Source: Leptasterias polaris (taxonomy: Eukaryota > Echinodermata > Asteroidea > Forcipulatida > Asteriidae). Taken from it: a stretch of DNA of 64,000 nt. Below are positions 43,012-54,039 of this stretch, in pieces. Position numbers and translations under genes: made by a program. Each line of letters starts with the position of its first letter. Within the stretch, counting starts at the first letter, position 1. The stretch spans positions 1,550,001 to 1,614,000 of the forward strand of contig JAZGTN010000149.1 of assembly GCA_037783415.1 (NCBI GenBank), written 5' to 3'. The notes beneath the pieces are model-generated. The model did no database searches, was not told the origin of the DNA, and saw only the letters and a list, made by a program, of their open reading frames with translations.

Positions 43012-44753
43012 CAGGTTTGCAGTTGAATGAGTTGATCAGACTAGAAGAGACTGGCCCATAATCTGTGCATAATACTAACTGAAACGTGTGTAATAACAAA
43101 GGCCATGTCACATGAAGACATTTTACAGGCAACCTGCTCATTCAAGGCAATTTCCGATGAGAAAACTCGTCAACATTTCAGTGTTCTCACTTTTTTTTCA
43201 TGGGATATTGCGTTACAGCGTAGAATGTCTATTGTGCTGCCGAAGAGTTCATTGTGCAATCAATGCAATTGGTTGGCCCAAAGTTGCTTGGACACGTTGC
43301 CATGTGTGACATGGACCTATTATTCAGCACTCTTGCAGGAGTTGCTACAACTTGCAATTAAAAGCAATTTTTTGTTAAAAAAACGGGAAAACCGAAAAGG
43401 CGTCAAGTAACTACGTGACCAAAGAAAACTGGTCCCTCCATGTCGCAACTCTCTCGATACCCAGCTCCGACTATCGCAATGCAACAGCGCCGCCTACGTT
43501 AAGTCGAACAAAACATTTACAAAAAGCATTGAGTAAAATGTTACCGAAACAACAAGCAATGTTAAGTGTTTTTTATGTTTAGATTATTAAAACATATATT
43601 TAAAGAAATATCTAATTTTCATTTGCAGGCCTTCGTCTTTAGAAAATGAAACATGATTTTAGTCCACGTGTGAGATCAAACAAAGAGGTCCTTTGCAGGG
43701 ACTTTATTATGACTGAGTGTAACAAAATAATCTCTTGAAAATAACCATTTTGCTTTATTGTTTTGATTTGGAATGATAGAGAAGAGAGCAGAGGGGAGCC
43801 TCCGTTGAATGACGAAATATTGAAATTTGATTTGGGGGTTGGTTATACTAATTACCATGTATTAATTCGTGAAATAAAATGCAAGTTTTCTCTTTTAAAA
43901 TTTGTCTTTGCCGATCTTAAAATCAATGTTCTTGAAATGTTAGTCATTATTTTTGAACGGTGGGGGAAGAGAGCAGAGAAAGCCACCGTTTAAAGACACA
44001 GTAGTGAAATTTGATTGATGGGTGGGTAACCTAACTATTCCGTATTAATTCGTGAATTAAAATGCAAATTTTCACTTTAAAACTGTCCTTGTACGATCTC
44101 CAAAACAATGTCCTTGTCAATCATTTGCAGTACGGTTGTGTTATGGTTTCTAGGTCTGTTTCGACATGGCGGTGCCTTCAAAAAATTGACAAAGGAGTCG
44201 CATTTAATGTTAAATTAGATTGAGTTTACTCCCCATCCAAGTGCTTCATTAGAATGTCACCCAGTTTGCAAACGGGGAACTGCTATTTAACTTGCAACAA
44301 GAATGCTTAGAGTAAAGACGAAATTCTTCAGATAATCAGATGTAAATTATCTTTTGAAGATCAGATTCATTAAACGCAGTTGAATATCAGCTGTGCCTGT
44401 TCAGCAGTCAGTCATGCTACGCCAGTAATCACAGCATGACTACATACTGGTGCTCAGTTACTTGTTCAGATCTGTCTGTGTTCGTGTTTAAACAGCACGG
44501 TGAACAAGCGCTACAATTCATCAAATATGTTCTTTCGGCAGCACAAAATACATTCTTTTAGCTGTAACTCATCATCCCCAGGAAAACACTGAGAACACTG
44601 AAATGTGAACGAGTTTTCTCATCGGAGATTGTCTTGAACAGGTTGCCTGTACAATTGCTTCAGGTGACATGGGCTTGTTATTTCACACATGTTTCAGTTA
44701 GTTTTATGCACAGTCTGTTCTAGTCTGATCAACTCAGTCAACTGAGAACCTGG
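43012..44753. mobile_element. Non-coding element with long (about 250 bp) terminal inverted repeats
   Basis: The left end, from CCAGGTTTGCAGTTGAATGA with GTTGATCAGACTAGAAGAG, matches in reverse complement the right end from 44753: CCAGGTTCTCAGTTGACTGA with GTTGATCAGACTAGAACAG. The arms continue through AACTGAAACGTGTG, CAGGCAACCTG, TCCGATGAGAAAACTCGT, CATTTCAGTGTTCTCA and TTGTGCTGCCGAA. The middle holds a diverged tandem duplication (43770-43950 and 43955-44140; AGAGAGCAGAG, GTATTAATTCGTGAA, AAAATGCAA). No transposase. The 101-codon plus frame lies in the arm and is incidental. Confidence 0.7.
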
Positions 44754-46254
44754 CAATTACCAATGTGGTATACACCCTTTAAACAATAAATAATAAACAT
44801 AAAAAGGCACATTCACACAACATATTCCTTGCTAAGGATTACATTGATTAGTTTATTTAAATTATAAATCAGTGAACAACAGTGATTGTATTTTGATAAA
44901 AATGCCACCGTTAACGGCATCACAAAGATCGAGTGTTAATCCGTAATCGAATAAACTTCCATATACTATTAGGGTTGAGCTTTCCCAACTGAGCAGTCTA
45001 CAATTCACATCAATATTATTTAAGCATCAATACTTTGTTTATTAGCTGTTCCGACCTAGCTGTCGGAACAGCTATTGTTTTCGTCGAGATGTTTATTATA
45101 TTTCTTATACTTGTTTCCACCTAAATCCCATAGCATTTGCACACGTTTTTTTTCTTTTAACCTAATATCCTAAAGCGTAAGTAAGAGTTAGATCATATAT
45201 CAAATTGAAGCTTAGTACATGAACTTAACTCTAAATGTAATAAATGTTAAAATTCTAAATTAATTAGCCCATTAACAGCGAAGTGAATATTTAATTAGCC
45301 AACCTTGTGAGCACCATATCTCAAAATGTATACCCCCGATCGTCAAACTTTTTTCAGTTTTAGACTCCTGGAATACTGTATAATGTGCATCCCGGCCTGA
45401 AATTACGGACGACGTCACAATGACGTCATTTATCGCGCATTTTCGCCCGTGTACAAAACAAATGGAGATACTGAAAACAAATCTGACTTCTAGAAACATG
45501 ATTTTTCAATTAAGCTGAAATTTAACGTCCTAGATTACACAAATGTTTCTTAAAACAAGAAATATTTTATTGACGGTCAGTTTAAAAGCACCAACACTTA
45601 TTACAACATTGTCAGTAAAAAAAACCGCCAAATTTTCAGGAAATTTTAACGCCTTGGGTACTCTGCCTAGAATTTGATACGTGTTTATTTACGGAAAGGA
45701 CTCCAATTCTAAACTCGTTCAAGTCCGCGACTCGGTTTTGACCCGTGTTTTTTTTTTTTGGTATAATATATACATAGAGATTCATTACTGTCGCCGACTG
45801 ACACAAGTCTACGTTCATTCAAAAGAATCAAGAAGAATTTGTCTTGCCAGTTGCTCTCAACTGGTCGTGTACATGTATCCGCTAAAACCAAATCGTTATT
45901 CAGGTTTCAGCGTGAACGTTGTAAATAGCCCCGGGTTTGGACGATATGTTGCCCGCGTGGCAGACTTGTCTGCGCTTGGGTCCCGTTCGCCGGAAAACGA
46001 TCTGTTTTAGGTTTCTTATATATGACAAGGCAATACTTCAGGAAACCGCCAGTAGCAAACACACAAATTTTGTGAGGGTTGCAATAAATCAATAAAAAGA
46101 GCTGATTGAGGAAAGGTGTGGAAAAGAGAAATTACCTTTTCCATGGCTAAACGGTCAGTGTTGGATTTGGGGGTGTGAAGAGCCAAAATTACAATACTCT
46201 CATATGCCATATGAATTTACTGTTTTAGTTTAAACAATAATTTTATTTATTTAA
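44754..46254. repeat. Repeat-module region, no gene
   Basis: At 45044-45085 a hairpin AGCTGTTCCGAC / GTCGGAACAGCT is followed by ATTGTTTTCGTCGAG, the design of the hairpins at 54.0-54.3 kb. At 45156-45390 lies a module shared with 51127-51330: CCTAATATCCTAAAGCGTAA, TCAAATTGAAGCTTAGTACA, TTAATTAGCCCATT-ACAGCG, and CATATCTCAAAATGTATAC. Short frames at 45.6-46.2 kb occur on both strands and have no motif. Confidence 0.6.
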
Positions 46255-46498
46255 ATTTTATTTTATTACCTTTATTGCACAAACATAAATACAACGTAGT
46301 GCAAAAGGGAAACCCCGAACAGGCACACAGGCCCACTAAATGGGGACCCTTGATCACACAAAGCAAAAACAAGAAGGAAACAGGGAAGAGGCACACACAC
46401 AAAATATATTTATATAAATATGTAAAAACACAATATTGGCTACAGATTGCACATGGTAAAGATAGTAAAGATTTTTTAGAAAAATATCCTACTCCAAA

Positions 46499-48386
46499 TT
46501 ACAAGTCGCTAGTGAGGTAGTGGTTACAGAGGCCAGATTTAAATTGAGGAACAGCTTGCAAAGCTCTGACATCAGGGGGAATTTTGTTCCAGGAGTTATA
46601 AATGCGGTTAAAAAATGTTTGCCTAAAAATGCCAGTTTTACATTTATTGGGAATAAGGGTGGGAGAATCAGAAAATCTCAAATTGTGGAGATCAGTGTTA
46701 CGGAAACTGACCTTATCATGAATTGAAATAGCTGTCATATTCTGAAGGCCCTTAAAAAAGAGGACATTGTCCTTGAGTTTACGACGATCTTCTAGGCTGA
46801 GGAGGTCTAGTTCTTTTAAACGCTCCTTGTATGAGACAGAACTTCTCAGAATAAATGTTGTGGCACGTCTCTGAACTTTTTCAATAGAGTTGATAAGTCC
46901 TTTAGCATGAGGATTCCAGATTTCGGACCCATATTCCAAAATGGGTCTTACATGTGCTATGTAGAGAATTTTACGAGTAGCAGAATCTTGGACATCATGA
47001 CAAGTGTGCCGGATCAAACCTAGAATGCGGTTTGCTTTGCAGACCATTTTGTTGGTGTGCAACTTCCAACTCAAATTTTTAGTCATCAAAATACCAAGGT
47101 CATTAGTGTTATCAACATAGAGTAAATAATAATCACCAAGTTTGTAATCAAAAGGGGCAATATGATGATGTTTGCGGGTATTGACAGGTAGTACAACACA
47201 TTTTTGAGCATTGAAATCAATATCCCAAGTTTTACTCCAACTGAAAAGGGCATCAAGATCATTTTGCAGAGCCAATTGGTCATTATTGGTAGTTATGGTG
47301 CGATAACACTTTGCGTCATCAGCAAAGAGTGCAATATGTGTATCTGAAGAGAGGCAAGAGGGAAGGTCATTAATAAAAAGATTAAAGAGCAGTGGTCCCA
47401 GTATTGAACCCTGGGGGACACCAGAGGTGACTGGTAACCAGTCTGAATGAAAACCATTAACGACCACCCTCTGCAATCTGCCATCCAGGTAGTTATGAAA
47501 CCAGGACAGAAGTGTGCCACCGATGCCACCTGAGCTTCACAATAAGCTTAGAATGATTGACCGAGTCAAAAGCCTTTGAGAAGTCCAGGTATACCACATC
47601 AGTGTCACATCCCCTGTCATAATTAGAACCAAGATTGTGGGTAAATTCAGCTAATTGTGTAACGCAAGAACGATTAGGCATGAAACCATGTTGGCAGTCA
47701 GATATTAATGGTTGCAGAAATGGGAAAAGTTGCTTATAAATGCATCGTTCAAGAACTTTGGAAACCAGGCTAAGCAAAGATATAGGACGGTAATTCACAG
47801 CGCAGCTTTTGTCACTCTTTTTAAACACCGGAGTGACATTTGCAAGTTTCCAATCAGAGGGAACTTTGCCTTGCATAATAGAAGAATTAAAAATAGCAGT
47901 GAGTGAAGGTGCAAGCTCGTGCGCACACTCACGCAACAATTTGCCAGGAATACCGTCCGAACCACTTGCCTTGCCTGGATCCACTGAACTCATCACTTCA
48001 AAAACATATGTGGAAAGACATTTAATAGAGTTCAAGTTATTTAAATTATCTTGAGCATTGATGGTATAATCAAGCTTAGAAGTGGCTTTGTCTCTAAAAA
48101 TGCTGTGGAAATATTTGTTAAAGAGATTAGCTTGTTCAGCTGGAACACTGGTAGTGTTATTGTCATAACTGACTGAGTGAGGAATTTTACCTGGACTTTT
48201 AATCTTGTGAAATGACCAAAAACGCTTGGGATTGTCTTTTAAATATGTTCTAACATCGACAAGAAAATCAGCACGCTTCTGTTTGATGAGATATTTAGAT
48301 TGTTTACGCAGAGAACGAAATTTGTTCTGAGAATCAACACAACCAGTCTTCTTGAATTTAACCCAAGCACGCTCCTTTTTTTTACA
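46499..48386 (-). pseudogene. LINE reverse transcriptase domain, frameshifted
   Basis: In 48386-47525 the RT fingers are seen: SSVDPGKASGSDGIPGKLL, NYRPISLLSLVSKVLERC, HGFMPNRSCVTQL and VVYLDFSKAFDSVNHSKL (motif A). After a frameshift near 47520 the palm continues: TSGVPQGSILGPLLFNLFIN (motif B) and IALFADDAKCYR (motif C, catalytic DD). The C-terminus has VQRRATTFI and SWNKIPPDVRALQ. All catalytic residues remain, but three breaks in the whole ORF disable it. Short plus-strand frames over it are antisense shadows. Confidence 0.87.
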
Positions 48387-49291
48387 AGATGGATGATGTC
48401 AGAATCAATCCATGGAGCAGATCTTTGACATTTGCAATGAACTTTAGGAACAAATTTATCAACGATATTAATGAAACTGGTCTTCCAATTATCCCAAAGT
48501 GAATCAATGTCATTGTCGGCGATGTTCCAGGAATAAGTACTTAGAACATTTTTGAGTGCAGCCCAGTTGGCTCGTTTGAAGTTGTAGATGGTACGTTTAG
48601 GTTGTTTGACCAGTTTACAAGAGATGGGGATTGTAAAATTAATTGAGTTATGGTCAGAACCAATGTTATCAGAGCCCTCTCTGAGATCACTAACAAGGTT
48701 ACAATTCCAGAGCAAAACAAGATCTAAAATATTACCAATACCATCCCTCGTAAATCTGGTTGGAAAGTTTACCATCTGATGAAGATAATAAGCATTAACA
48801 ACATCACAAAACTCTCTTTCAAGTGGTTTACTGTCCGCAGTGTACTGGTTAGTTGTCCAATTAATGTGAGGCAAATTAAAATCACCAACTATAATTTTAT
48901 CTTTAATATGATGTGAATGTAAAGAGTCAATAAAAGAGTTCAAAATGTTCATATCTTCCATGTTGGCATTTGGTGGACGGTAAACAACAGAAAGAAGGAC
49001 TCTTTTCCCTGGCTGGGGGTTGATTTCCACGACGCAAGACTCGGGATACGTCTCAAGCTGAACATGGCGATGCGAAGCTAGGGTCGTTTTCACAGCAATC
49101 AACACGCCACCACCTCGGGTACCAATACGATCTTTACGGTAGACGACATAACCAGAGGGAAAAATGAAGCTGTCAGATATATCGGGAGTGAGCCAGGTTT
49201 CGGTGAACATAATGATGTCATAGCTGAGACCATAAACAAGTGCTTGAAGGTCAACAACTTTGTTATTGGCACTACGGGTGTTTAAATACAT
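48239..49291 (-). pseudogene. LINE apurinic/apyrimidinic-type endonuclease domain
   Basis: Begins MYLNTRSANNKVVDL in the same frame as the preceding finger ORF. The EEP nuclease signatures are present: TETWL, YRKDRIGTRGGGVLIAVK, SVVYRPPN, IVGDFNLPHINW and GSDHNSINFTI. This domain nicks target DNA to prime reverse transcription. Frame leaves the LINE protein after IIHLVKK, at a T8 run, so the last about 50 residues of the open frame are not LINE sequence. Confidence 0.85.
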
Positions 49292-49699
49292 TCAGTTAAT
49301 TCCAATTGGTTTATAAAGCTCGGGCTCGGTACTGAAGTTGTTGTTAACATCAGACAGATCGGAATGTGACAGACACGAGGCGGTTACTTCAGAGGAACTA
49401 TCAGATGATGTTAAATCAAAGAAAGAGTCCGTAAGGGGTGGCAGGGAGTTTGTACAAATACATGATACACAAGTCCAACAGGTGATCAATGAACGAAACT
49501 GGTGTAGAGATAACCCACTACAGCTACGATGGAAGTGTTCATTGCAAGACGTACACTGGACTCGGTACTTGTTGTAAATTGGCTTATTACATAAGGCACA
49601 CTCCTGACGAGGGCCTGGGTTTTGATGAATATCACCTGCCAGAAGAAGAAGCTGGAATGTTGCCGTACTATTCGCATAGTAAGCTACACGCTTATGCAA
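49292..49699 (-). pseudogene. LINE N-terminal part: 2A-like motif and PHD-type finger
   Basis: 136 codons. A hydrophobic run LLLLAG at residues 17-22 leads into DIHQNPGP (23-30), close to the 2A consensus D-V/I-E-x-N-P-G-P but with histidine for glutamate. A PHD/RING-like finger follows: CALC, C-TSC, HFHRSC, CWTCVSC (residues about 34-81). Such leaders with a 2A-like motif and PHD finger are known in CR1-type LINEs of echinoderms and lancelets. A serine-rich linker precedes the TGA stop that separates it from the endonuclease. Confidence 0.8.
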
Positions 49700-49844
49700 C
49701 TATTTGATGCCATAGATCATATAATAGGAGATGTTGCATAGCCTGTGGTGAGCCAATTCATTGTGCACAATTCTGAAACCATGTAAGTTAAAAAATATTG
49801 TCAGCATTTTCACAAGGCTGGTGTATGAAGAATGGTGAGCTGCT

Positions 49845-49888
49845 ACAAAAGCCCAACAGCAGGAATACAAAAGCCCAACAGCAGGAAT
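49845..49888. repeat. 22-bp tandem duplication
   Basis: ACAAAAGCCCAACAGCAGGA plus AT occurs twice in a row (49845 and 49867), identical. Confidence 0.85.
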
Positions 49889-50206
49889 ACGAGAAATGTG
49901 TCCATCATACCATTAATATTGATGTTGTTCATGATGATAATCCTTCCATGATAATTCAGATAATTCAGATAATTTACAGTTGCTTCCTCGGGCTCAGCAG
50001 TCAAAGTGTTAATAAGTTGTATTGTCAGTGACACTTAGTTTGGACACCCATAAAAAGACGTTTTCTCGCAGACATTTGCATATTTTAATGGCTTGTATTT
50101 TTGTTAGGGTTGTGTTTCTTAAGCACAATCAGACCAATGGAAAACTGTTATGGAAAGTTGTTATGAATGTGATTGGTCAATATTTTTGGCCCCGATATAT
50201 CAACAG

Positions 50207-50397
50207 GTAGCAAGGCTCCATGCAGAAATGGTCCATTGGATTATACAAGTGTTGCTGCGTCTGGCACCCAATCAACCCAACAGCCCATTAGAGGCTGTGG
50301 AGAGTAGTATGGCAACCACGGACACCATTCCTCAAATCCACGAAAAGGCTGCGGTGATGTTTGACAAATTGACTCGATTCTCAAATTATATCACAGG
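50207..50397 (+). CDS. Internal exon of an unrecognised gene
   Basis: 191 bases with a strong acceptor (GATATATCAACAG) and a consensus donor (GG then GTGAGT at 50398). It enters in phase 0 and leaves in phase 2. It encodes VARLHAEMVHWIIQVLLRLA, PNQPNSPLEAVESSMATTDT and IPQIHEKAAVMFDKLTRFSN then YIT. The pattern is of amphipathic helices, as in an all-helical scaffold or HEAT-like protein; no domain is recognised. Flanks are SINE and simple sequence. The next exon would need one base to finish the split codon; 53605-53653 would fit by phase, without other support. Confidence 0.5.
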
Positions 50398-50449
50398 GTG
50401 AGTTGAAGAGTTTCTTAAATTCACAGACAGTAAATAACAGCAATGTGGC

Positions 50450-50680
50450 GTGTCGTGCCGGAGCGGATAAGAGCACCAGACTCATGGCTCTGGTGTTTCT
50501 GATCAGCAGAGTGTGGGTTCGAGTTCCGGTCGTGACACTTGTGTCCTTAAGCAAGAAACTTGGCCATTATTGCTGCTGCACGTACAAGAACCAAGGGCAC
50601 TTATCGAAAGAGAAGGGGTTCGCCACGGTTTCCTGGTTTGATTGGCTGCATTACAGCACCTTGTAAACCATTATATTTTA
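50450..50680 (+). mobile_element. SINE with Leu/Ser-type tRNA head, apparently complete
   Basis: The head (50450-50538) has an acceptor pair GTGTCGT / GTGACAC, an A-box GAGCGGATAAGAG, an anticodon stem CCAGA / TCTGG, a variable arm TCTGATCAGCAGA, and a B-box GGGTTCGAGTTCC. The body follows with GTCCTTAAGCAAGAAACTTG and, inverted relative to 25.1 kb, AAAGAGAAGGGGTTCGCCAC and TTGATTGGCTGCATTACAGC. It ends near an A-rich stretch at 50680. The 8-base anticodon loop rules out a normal tRNA. Confidence 0.78.
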
Positions 50681-51119
50681 AAAAATTTCAAAGTACCTGT
50701 TCATCTCTGTAGTGTATAGACCATGTATTGTAACCTGTGAGATCACTGTCCGAATCACATACTCGATTGGCATTTCAGAGTAGAAACACATTTAGCTTTA
50801 CATGCATTTACGGTTATTTTTTAGTAAACCCGTAACCGTTTCTGAAACCGTCAGTTACATGTGTAACCGTTCGCATTTGGTGACCCGTTGGTGACCCGTG
50901 TTGTATATTTACATAGGCGCTCCATAAGTACAACGTATATTGTTTATATCAGGCGTGCCATACAACAAGTACAATATACAGGTCGAAGGTCATGTGGAAA
51001 GTTCTGCTAATAAATGAACCATGTGTTGGTGTTGTAGCTGTTCTACATTCTGATAATGGCGTCTCCGTGTGTGGTTATTTGACAACCGTAAATACATAAC
51101 AACCCGTTTACACAACCGT

Positions 51120-51560
51120 GCATGTGACCTAATATCCTAAAGCGTAATATGAAAGAGTTAGATCCTATATCAAATTGAAGCTTAGTACATGAACTTAAAT
51201 CTCAATGATTTTTTTAATTTTATTCTTAATTAATTAGCCCATTTACAGCGAGGTGAATATTTAATTAGCCATTTTGAGACCACTGTATCTCGAAAAGTAT
51301 ACAACCGATCGACAAACTGTTTTCAGTTATAGACTCATTGGGCATTGGGATTAGCCTTGGGTAACCGTGACCCCATGTTGACCTTTACTTCCGGGTCAAC
51401 CGGAAGTGGGACCATATCTCAAGAACTACACAACCGATTTTTTAAACTTATTTTAGTTATATACTCCTTGGGCATTAAATGTTAGACAAGGGTTAACATG
51501 ACCCCATGTTGACCTTTATTTCTGGTTTAAAAGCTCCTTTCGAATTAGTATCAGAATGAA
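51120..51560. repeat. Modular repeat with ACTTCCGG palindrome
   Basis: After the module shared with 45156-45390 come two diverged units about 125 bp apart. Each has a -TATCTC-A-AA-TA-ACAACCGAT start, TTTTCAGTTATAGACTC-like and TTGGGCATT, then GTGACCCCATGTTGACCTTT or a variant. The first ends in the palindrome ACTTCCGGGTCAACCGGAAGT. The same palindrome type recurs at 54621, 58051 and 59006. Confidence 0.7.
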
Positions 51561-51964
51561 GACCAGGTTTAGGTTTTTAGGCACACTTAAGTAAAAAAGG
51601 GCCTGTCAAAGGTCAAAAGTCTTCTATCTTGAATTCAGACCAACTTTAAAGCTTTGAAGCACTTAATCGAAGCAAAACAACACGGAACAGCTTTGTGTTT
51701 GTCGACAAACACTTAATGTCTAGTTATTGTAGCCTTGGCAAAGCTAAATGTTTCCAATCGAAAGTGAATCAAAGTACACAATTGACAAAATAGTGTGTGT
51801 TTTTTAGTGTGTGTTTTTTAGCTACCATTTGGTGAACATCATTTTTTGTTGCTAATAGTGTACGATGAGTTTGCCAGTAAATCGTTTTGCCTTTTGTTTC
51901 TGTCGAAGTTTTGACCCCCCTAAAATGAGCGGGGGAACCTTCACTGTCTAATCATCTTTACTGT

Positions 51965-52045
51965 AGTAATCTGGGGTAATCTGGAGGTCGTTGGTTCAAA
52001 ACCCACTCTACTCAAATTTTCTCTGTTCTACCCCCAGAAACTATT
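51965..52045 (+). mobile_element. SINE 3' fragment (second type)
   Basis: GGAGGTCGTTGGTTCAAAAC is a B-box, followed by TTTTCTCTGTTCTACCC, the body motif of the SINE at 36560-36660. The A-box side is missing. Confidence 0.45.
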
Positions 52046-52360
52046 AACTAGTGTAACCAACCGACTTTACATTCTGCAAATGCATTTGATTACTTACCTA
52101 AATAATAGAGACAATACCAATTGGAATGCGAAATGCCCCGTGCCCCGCCCCGGGCATTCCTTTATTTATGAATAGACTTGACAAATAAGTAAAATTCAAT
52201 TACTCATGCAAGCGTTACGGCGAGTTTTGCAAAGAAGTCATTCCTGCACTTGCCACCAGGGGGAGAAGGTTCTCATTGTAGAGCGCTGTTAATTTGTGGT
52301 TTTCCTTCGTGTCCTTAGTTCAGCCATATTAATTTCCTTCCATTATTATGATTGTTGGCG

Positions 52361-52674
52361 ATGCACATTTACCATCCACCTGATGTACAGAAGAATATAT
52401 CGGTGAGTTCCGTAGAACGTAACTTTTGCTGTAAATTGTGATATTCGCATGTATATAATTTCGATAATGTTAAACCCGAATTCTAATTAGAGGTTCGCCG
52501 TGGTCGAACAGAAATTAGTACTTTCGATCATGTCCATGTTTTTTACGTATTTGTGTAATTATTGGCATCTTTCATAATTTATTTATTCCAGTTGTCCAAA
52601 CTTGGGCCTGACATTTTCGCAACAGTAGCTGTTGCTACTGGACTCGTTCCCATGGAACTCTTATCATTTCTCAG
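52361..52674 (+). CDS. First two exons of an unrecognised gene
   Basis: Exon 1 codes MHIYHPPDVQKNIS (52361-52402) and ends at GTGAGT in phase 0. An in-frame TGA lies upstream, and a short upstream ORF (MIVGDAHLPST) overlaps it. Exon 2 (52592-52674) follows an acceptor TTATTTATTCCAG and codes LSKLGPDIFATVAVATGLVP then MELLSFL plus two bases, ending at GTACGA. The frame is open across the junction. A third piece at 53605-53653 (LKSCVEPCSTVTIIVA) fits phase 2 and has both splice signals but is weak. A hydrophobic stretch in exon 2 could be a buried or membrane helix. No family recognised. Later exons would lie to the right. Confidence 0.4.
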
Positions 52675-53214
52675 GTACGATAAAGTTATTGAATTTATAA
52701 GCAATGCTCTCATGTGGATTTTCCCCACTACAGTGGAAAATAATTATTGGGCATCAATCATTACGAGATCTTAAACTCAGTATATTTCACATTGTTTTAT
52801 TCAGAATATATATATTTCTGTGATTTATCCATGTCGCTCACCGCAGAACATTCATTGATGAACTTTTAAACAATCACGTCTTGAATTATGAACGGATTAA
52901 TTTGGTTGGTTCTTACTCTAGTTATGCCCGTCTTGCAACTTGGTCAATATTAGAGTGATGATGTAATTATTAAATATTATAGCTAATTTAAAATGTATTT
53001 ATTTGTGTACACAGACCCCTTTCTGGTAGCCTTGTTTAATACCCTTAATTCACCTTCAAACAAACGAATTTACTTATACCATTTATTTGGAAATTAAACT
53101 GGAGACTAAAGTAGAAACTTGAATATATATTATTTTTGAGTTCTAATAAATATTAAATTATATCATAAAACACGAACCCATAATTTTTTTTTACTGTCTC
53201 ATGTCCGCTCGGTT

Positions 53215-53495
53215 ACACTAGTTTACCCAGTCAGTTTCCCTGGTGGTTTATTACATTGTATTTGAAAAGAAAAAGTTGCATCCGCTCGAGGTGATCTATT
53301 GGCTGCCGCTTCCCAGGCTGTATCTTAACCTTGGGTTTGATCCCCGGCTACACGGCAGCTAACTGTTGTTCTCTGACTGGCACCCCGAGCAATTCATTGA
53401 CAAAATAGGGAGACTGTCAACATAGGACTATTTGTTAGATAGCTCAGTTTCCCAGCCAGTTTCCCGTGTGGTTTATTACTGGATATTTACTTAAC
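53215..53495. repeat. Direct repeat pair, about 230 bp apart
   Basis: AGTTTACCCAGTCAGTTTCC then TGGTGGTTTATTAC (53219) is repeated as AGTTTCCCAGCCAGTTTCCC then GTGTGGTTTATTAC (53447). Between them a B-box-like GGGTTTGATCCCCGG at about 53335 hints at a worn SINE. Confidence 0.6.
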
Positions 53496-54039
53496 ATTTC
53501 TATAATTTGACAAATTTTTTTAAAAGTGTAAATCACTTTAATCAGCATTATGCTGAATTGTTCGAATAAAACGGCAATGTCCAAGCTGTTGGTTTTTGAT
53601 GCAGGCTAAAGAGTTGTGTTGAACCTTGTTCAACAGTGACAATAATTGTTGCTGTAAGAGATGAATTCAGTTGATTCTAACTTGAACATGAACTGTAGCG
53701 TTTTCTTCCTTTCCTTCGCTTATCACACACACACACTTGTCCGTTGTCCTTCACGCATACTGAAGGGGGAAAAAGCAAAACAATATATATATATAAACAA
53801 ATAAATAAATAAATAAATAATAACAAAACGACAAAAGATCCCGTTTATCAGTAAGCTTCATGGTGGGGTGGAATGAGTTTATTATAGTCGATCAACTCAT
53901 CCCAGCTGTCTTGACCGCCACACCAGATGGAGAACATGTCTTCACTAAATCTCAAGCAAACTGTAAAAGAGCGGTTCGAAGCGTTGATTGTGGCCCTATG
54001 AATACATGAGGTATCTAGCCCTTACAAAAAAGTATCTGC

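Larger units (their letters stand above)
46255..49720 (-). mobile_element. Nearly full-length CR1-like LINE, inactive
   Basis: The minus strand holds in order a 2A-like motif, a PHD-type zinc finger, an apurinic-type endonuclease and a reverse transcriptase, then a 3' end with TAATAAAATAAA repeats at about 46255. Protein pieces: 49699-49292, 49291-48390, about 48385-47530 and 47525-46499. Breaks between them: an in-frame TGA (49294-49292), a slip at a T8 run (about 48379-48386) and a frameshift at about 47520. A truncated relative lies at 783-1672. Confidence 0.9.

Noticed and set aside
46520..46726. Plus-strand ORF of 68 codons
   Set aside because: It is the antisense of the LINE RT C-terminus; the same shadow appears at 1054-1260 over the other LINE copy.
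50450..50538. Functional tRNA-Leu or tRNA-Ser gene
   Set aside because: The anticodon loop has eight bases and the sequence runs on into a repeat body shared with other loci.
52249..52268. CTCF-like site TTGCC-ACCAGGGGGAG near a possible gene start
   Set aside because: A single core match is expected by chance in 64 kb; no second site or accessibility evidence.
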